The position numbers and the translations under genes were made by a program. Shown one piece after another: positions 59,225 through 64,000 of a DNA stretch of 64,000 nt (the first letter of the stretch is position 1; each line of letters begins with the position of its first letter). The stretch lies in assembly GCF_032854445.1 (NCBI RefSeq), contig NC_088305.1, positions 23,593,400 to 23,657,399 of the forward strand, read 5' to 3'. This DNA is from Liolophura sinensis. Taxonomy: Eukaryota; Mollusca; Polyplacophora; Chitonida; Chitonidae. A model generated the notes under the pieces. The model ran no database searches, was not told where the DNA came from, and saw nothing but the letters and a program-made list of their open reading frames with translations.

Positions 59225-59850
59225 TATGTACTTGGTGAACTTACATTTGGTTCTTGATCTCCATGGTTTTGTCAGTGTATGTGTTTGGTAGACTCATTTG
59301 GTTCTTGATCTCCACAGTCTTGTCAGGGTATGTGTTTGGTAGACTTACATTTGGTTCTTGATCTCCACAGTCTTGTCAGGGTATGTGTTTGGTAGACTTA
59401 CATTTGGTTCTTGATCTCCACAGCCTTCTCAGGGTATGTGTTTGGTAGACTTACGTTTGGTTCTTGATCTCCACGGTCTTGTCAGGGTATGTGTTTGGTA
59501 GACTTACCTTTGGTTCTTGATCGCCACAGTCTTGTCAGGGTATGTGTTTGGTAGACTTACGTTTGGTTCTTGATCTCCACGGTCTTGTCAGGGTATGTGT
59601 TTGGAAGACTTACGTTTGGTTCTTGATCTCCACGGTCTTGTCAGGGTATGTGTTTGGTAGACTTACGGTTGGTTCTTGATTGCCACAGTCTTGTCAGGGT
59701 ATGTGTTTGGTAGACTTACGTTTGGTTCTTGATCTCCAAAGTCTTGTCAGTGTATGTGTTTGGTAGACTTACGTTTGGTTCTTGATCTCCATGGTCTTGT
59801 CAGGGTATGTGTTTGGTAGACTTACGTTTGGTTCTTGATCTCCACGGTCT
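59225..59850 (-). repeat. 53-bp tandem array made of DLEC1 exon 2 end plus 5' splice site
   Basis: About 12 copies of a 53-bp unit. Read on the gene strand each unit has the exon end (GTGGAGATCAAGAACCAAAC), then GTAAGTCTACC and a short intron piece. The rightmost copy is the real exon 2 end. Nearly all copies keep the GTAA donor core; the copy near 59,293 has lost it by a small deletion. Confidence 0.95.
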
Positions 59851-59988
59851 TGTCAGTGTAGGTGAAGGGATTGAGCTCCTCAAACTTGATGAGGTGTTGA
59901 GCAGTCACATCACAGATTTCCCCAGGCTCCTGGGATGATTCACCTCCCTCAATCGCTGCTAGCTTCACCCCAGCCAGCTGGGCCTCAC
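59826..59988 (-). CDS. DLEC1: DLEC1 exon 2
   Basis: Acceptor acctttag, donor gtaagtcta. The 163-nt exon encodes EAQLAGVKLAAIEGG, then CDVTAQHLIKFEELNPF and VEIKNQT, the start of a new ASH-like module, matching vertebrate DLEC1 'DLTAQHFIRFE'. It begins with two bases that complete the glycine codon of exon 1 and ends with two spare bases. Its last 30 bases plus the donor are the seed of a 12-copy tandem array in the following intron (see findings). Confidence 0.92.
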
Positions 59989-60004
59989 CTAAAGGTTCAT
60001 ATAA

Positions 60005-60285
60005 ATTTCTTTATTGAACATTTTTTATCATCCTAGTCAAAGATTTTTCACCAATATGACGGTGGTCAGTTTCTCTGGTGGAGGAAACCTTAACATTTCA
60101 GCAAATGACAGAATGCCCTATCAGCCAAACAAGCATCGATTCAACTTGAACCCTTTATGTCATCAAGGGTCAACAAGCACTGAAAGCAGGTGAATCTACA
60201 GATTGTCCAAGGTCGGGTTTGAACCCACACCTCATATATCCTTATGACTGTAAGACAAATGCCTTTAACCACCGACTGCTTCCAG
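60005..60285 (-). mobile_element. SINE D (tRNA-like) relic
   Basis: Minus-strand head GCAGTCGGTGGTTAAAGGCA with box B GGGTTCAAACCCGACC. A distant relative lies at 19,440-19,735 (cgtgtttgaacccgaacttt and aagatgagcggcttaacgac). Confidence 0.65.
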
Positions 60286-60769
60286 GTTTGTATTCAAGGG
60301 GTAAAATAAGTAAAATATATGATAGAATCAGCTAAAGTATATTCACAAGTAGTAGAATTTTTGATATAGGCTAAACAGGTGAGAGTAGCATTTGTCTAGT
60401 TTTGTTTTTTTTAAGTCTGACATAAGTATATTCTCAACTCAGACTGGAGGTTCTCCTACTGGCCAGGCAGGCCTTGGGCCCTCTGAACATGTACATAAAC
60501 TTTCTAGCATGATGCTGATTTATTAATTTGATAGTTTTATGCCATTCTTCAAAACATTTTGACTTACATCATGTATATGACAACAGACAGCATTATAATG
60601 GGAGGAAACAGGGGCAGAGTCTGAAGGAAACCAATGACCATCTGCAGGTTGTTGGTAGACCTTCTTTTGCATGACAGGACAGGAAGTTAGCATCAGCTGA
60701 ACTTGAACTCAAATCAATCACATTGGTCATTGTGCTTCGCTAGCACGCTAACCACTAGGTCACAATAAT

Positions 60770-63070
60770 GCTGATGACTTGACATTGTATACTGGATATC
60801 TCCCTTAGAACACTACCAATGACTTGACATTGTATACTGGTTGTCTCCCTTAGAACACTGCCAATGACTTGACACTGTATCTTGGATTTTTTTTTTTTTT
60901 TTTTTTTTTTTGATTGGTGTTTTACGCCGTACTCAAGAATATTTCACTTATACGACGGCGGCCAGCATTATGGTGGGTGGAAACCGGGCAGAGCCCGGAG
61001 GAAACCCACGACCATCCGCAGGTTGCTGACAGACCTTCTCACGTACGGCCGGAGAGGAAGCCAGCATGAGCTGGACTTGAACTCACAGCGACCGCATTGG
61101 TGAGAGACTCCTGGGTCATTACGCTGCGCTAGCGCTTTAACCGACTGAGCCACGGAGGCCCCTGTATCTTGGATATCTCCCTTAGAAGACTACCAATGGC
61201 TTGACACTGTATACTGGATATCTCCCTCAGAACACTACCAATGACTTGATATTGTATACTGGATATCTCCCTTAGAACACTGCCAATGACTTGACATTTT
61301 ATACTGGATATCTCCCATAGAACACTACCAATGACTTGACATTGTATACTGGATATCTCCCTAAGAACACTACCAATGACTTGACATTGTATACTGGATA
61401 TCTCCCTTAGAACACTGCCAATGACTTGACATTGTATACTGGATATCTCCCTAAGAACACTACCAATGACTTGATATTGTATACAGGTTGTCTCCCTTAG
61501 AACACTACCAATGACTTGACACTGTATCTTGGATATCTCCCTTAGAACACTACCAATGGCTTGACATTGTATACTGGAGTTCTCCCTCAGAACACTACCA
61601 ATGACTTGATATTGTATACAGGATATCTCCCTTAGAACACTACCAATGACTTGACATTGTATACTGGATATCTCCCTAAGAACACTGCCAATGACTTGAC
61701 ATTGTATACTGGATATCTCCCTAAGAACACTAGCAATGACTTGACATTGTATACTGGATATCTCCCTTAGAACACTACCAATGACTTGACATTGTATACT
61801 GGATATCTCCCTTAGAACACTACCAATGACTTGATATTGTATACTGGATATCTCCCTTAGAACACTGCCAATGACTTGACATTGTATACTGGATATCTCC
61901 CTAAGAACACTACCAATGACTTGACATTGTATACTGGATATCTCCCTAAGAACACTGCCAATGACTTGACATTGTATACTGGATATCTCCCTAAGAACAT
62001 TACCAATGACTTGACATTGTATACTGGATATCTCCCTAAGAACACTGCCAATGACTTGACATTGTATACTGGATATCTCCCTAAGAACACTACCAATGAC
62101 TTGACATTGTATACTGGATATCTCCCTTAGAACACTGCCAATGACTTGACATTGTATACTGGATATCTCCCTTAGAACACTACCAATGACTTGACATTGT
62201 ATACTGGATATCTCCCTTAGAACACTGCCAATTACTTGACACTGTATACTGGATATCTCAATGACTTGACATTGTATACTGGATATCTCCCTTAGAACAC
62301 TGCCAATGACTTGATATTGTATACTGGATATCTCCCTTAGAACACTGCCAATTACTTGACACTGTATACTGGATATCTCCCTTAGAACACTACCAATGAC
62401 TTGACACTGTATACTGGATATCTCCCTTAGAACACTGCCAATGACTTGATATTGTATACTGGATATCTCCCTTAGAACACTGCCAATGACTTGACATTGT
62501 ATACTGGATATCTCCCTAAGAACACTGCCAATGACTTGACATTGTATACTGGATATCTCCCTAAGAACACTACCAATGACTTGACATTGTATACTGGATA
62601 TCTCCCTAAGAACACTACCAATGACTTGACATTGTATACTGGATATCTCCCTTAGAACACTACCAATGACTTGACATTGTATACTGGATATCTCCCTAAG
62701 AACACTACCAATGACTTGACATTGTATACTGGATATCTCCCTTAGAACACTGCCAATTACTTGACAATGTATACTGGATATCTCCCTTAGAACACTACCA
62801 ATGACTTGACATTGTATACTGGATATCTCCCTTAGAACACTACCAATGACTTGACATTGTATACTGGATATCTCCCTTAGAACACTGCCAATTACTTGAC
62901 ACTGTATACTGGATATCTCCCTAAGAACACTACCAATGAATTGACACTGTATACTGGATATCTCCCTTAGAACACTACCAATGACTTGAAATTGTATACT
63001 GGATATCTCCCTTAGAACACTGCCAATGACTTGACATTGTATATTGGTTATCTCCCTTAGAACACTGACA
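60770..63070. repeat. 45-bp minisatellite, DLEC1 intron 1, split by a SINE
   Basis: About 45 copies of a 45-bp unit (aatgacttgacattgtatac, tggatatctcccttagaaca, ctacc). Because 45 is a multiple of three it gives open frames (TLYTGYLPKN). A full SINE interrupts it at 60,889-61,160; repeat copies occur on both sides. Confidence 0.95.
60889..61160 (-). mobile_element. SINE A, youngest-looking full copy, inside 45-bp array
   Basis: A poly(T) tail and every consensus block, ending in head GGCCTCCGTGGCTCAGTCGG on the minus strand. It has the fewest differences from the other copies. Flanking repeat sequence (cactgtatcttggat / cctgtatcttggatat) suggests a ~12-bp target duplication. Confidence 0.92.
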
Positions 63071-63485
63071 TTACTGTATAATGTTCTTGATTTATCTATT
63101 TACTTATTTATTAAATTGGTGTTTTTACACCGTACTTAAGAATATTTTGACATATATGACAATAACATTAAAACATACAATGGGAAGACTGGCTGTATGA
63201 AAATCCTTGAATTTTTCCCAACAGCTGTTCAATCGAACATCTTCAAACTCATCAGGTATACTGCTCAGGACTGAAGGATGAGCAGAGTTCATCAGGATTC
63301 AAAGTAGTGTGGTGTATGCAAATTGAACAATGTTGGTATCACAAACCAGTTGCTGGGTTGAAAGTGAAAGTGATCTGACCTGATCAATTTTTCCTGGGTG
63401 TACAACTGCAAAGTACTATCCTAATTAATAATGATTTTTATTACCTAATCCACCATTAGTAATGCGAAATGTAATAATCTCCTAC

Positions 63486-63669
63486 CTTTTACTTTGAAAT
63501 GTTTGACTTGACAGTTGTCACAGACCATGGTGATTTCCTCCGTGTACTCTCTAACTTGGGAGGGATGAAAAGCTACCTCTATGATGGTCTTCTGACCGGC
63601 TTGAAGTTCAAACACTGAAGGTCTCACTTCGAAGGGAGGTAATGACACTATGCCACTCTTCATCGAGGA
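63486..63669 (-). CDS. DLEC1: DLEC1 exon 1 of window (most N-terminal seen)
   Basis: Acceptor tgccatcag and donor gtaggag bound a 184-nt exon in frame from its first base. It encodes PPFEVRPSVFELQAGQ, then a strand pattern ending CDNCQVKHFKVK, the typical end of an ASH/MSP beta-sandwich module. Vertebrate DLEC1 has the same PSVFEL and CDNCQ signatures. It leaves one base (G) for the next codon. The preceding exon is not visible between 63,670 and 64,000. Confidence 0.9.
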
Positions 63670-64000
63670 CTGATGGCAGGAAAATCAAACCACAATAATA
63701 ATTAAGCATCTTTATAGAATGAAAAGTTCATACAAAAAAGCAAGGTGAAAAAATCATTTTAATCAGGCCAAACAGGTAAGAGACATATTAACCCCTTCCT
63801 GTGATTAATGACAGGTAAGAGGCATAATTCTTTCTGTGTTTAAAGAGATAAGGGCAATAACTCTTTCTCTGCTTAGTAAGAGGGAAGGGGCATAACTCTT
63901 TCTCTGTTCACTGAGCATACTCCTCAACAGCACATGTGCCGCTCTCTAACTTTCGCTTTACATCACTGCCCCCTATAGCAAATTTTGGATAGAAATCTTG

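Larger units (their letters stand above)
28116..63669 (-). other. DLEC1: DLEC1 (CFAP81) orthologue, gene span, 5' part outside window
   Basis: Twenty-seven minus-strand exons join in frame into about 1,255 codons that are colinear with vertebrate DLEC1 from its first third to its C-terminus. Landmarks are CDNCQVK, DVTAQHLIKFE, VEVKGKCVPLNVVLHPYAMI, NMWGEYNDN-like DMWGEYNDNM, TSPCDIRLDW (across a splice), DFGTCLVGQ and the end motif GQGSYDGKHE. The protein is a ciliary/axonemal factor made of ASH/MSP-like beta-sandwich modules, linked in mouse to spermatogenesis and in man to tumour suppression (family knowledge). Every intron seen here is GT-AG. Human DLEC1 is about 1,755 residues, so some 500 N-terminal residues should lie beyond 64,000. 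Introns hold about 10 kb of minisatellite, several SINEs and three MITEs. Comparison was from memory, not a database search, but the match runs through all exons, so the assignment is strong. Confidence 0.93.

Noticed and set aside
61857-62130. Open frames with LTLYTGYLPKN repeats
   Set aside because: Artefact of the 45-bp unit.
1-64000. Assignment as CFAP74, HYDIN or CFAP65 (other ASH-domain ciliary proteins)
   Set aside because: Considered first from single exons. The order of motifs across all 27 exons and the C-terminal GQGSYD fit DLEC1 only.
1-64000. Integrated virus or retrotransposon polymerase genes
   Set aside because: No reverse transcriptase, integrase, transposase or capsid-like reading was seen; the mobile elements here are short and non-coding.

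Overview
The window is animal nuclear DNA: spliced genes, AT-rich introns, many tRNA-derived SINEs, MITEs and a very large number of minisatellites. The commonest SINE, with a (TTTA)n tail and a tRNA-like head containing 'GGCTCAG..GGTTAGC', together with the general style of the sequence, suggests a lophotrochozoan, most likely a marine mollusc. The species cannot be read from the sequence.

Right half (28.1-63.7 kb, minus strand): one long gene, the orthologue of DLEC1 (deleted in lung and esophageal cancer 1, also CFAP81), a ciliary protein built of ASH/MSP-like beta-sandwich modules. I resolved 27 consecutive exons by splice sites, reading-frame phase and colinearity with vertebrate DLEC1. 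They run from about one third into the protein to the stop codon, roughly 1,255 codons. The N-terminal part lies beyond 64,000. Three short exons, including the last one, are not obvious as open reading frames and were found by phase matching. Two junctions remain imperfect: exon 8/9 has a phase mismatch, and exon 10/11 lacks about 11 residues.

The striking feature of this gene is its introns. At least ten different tandem arrays (21 to 60 bp units) make up roughly 10 kb of the 35.5 kb span. Several are tandem copies of an exon-intron boundary itself: the 5' splice site of exon 2 in about 12 copies, the 5' splice site of exon 26 in three copies, the 3' splice-site regions of exons 4 and 11, and a decayed copy of the first half of exon 10. 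This looks like repeated array birth at splice junctions.

Left half (1-28 kb): gene-poor sequence full of SINE fragments and further minisatellites (27-bp, 64-bp, 20-bp, 74-bp, 43-bp units). On the minus strand, three short exons at 629, 20,631 and 21,381 each have exactly 43 coding bases, encode a hydrophobic 14-residue start and end in phase 1 at a good donor. They look like paralogous signal-peptide exons, either of a tandem family of secreted proteins or alternative first exons of one gene whose body lies to the left. A plus-strand exon (15,848-16,035) and a plus-strand exon of claudin-like appearance (about 23,460) are weaker candidates. The rest of the left half shows no convincing genes.
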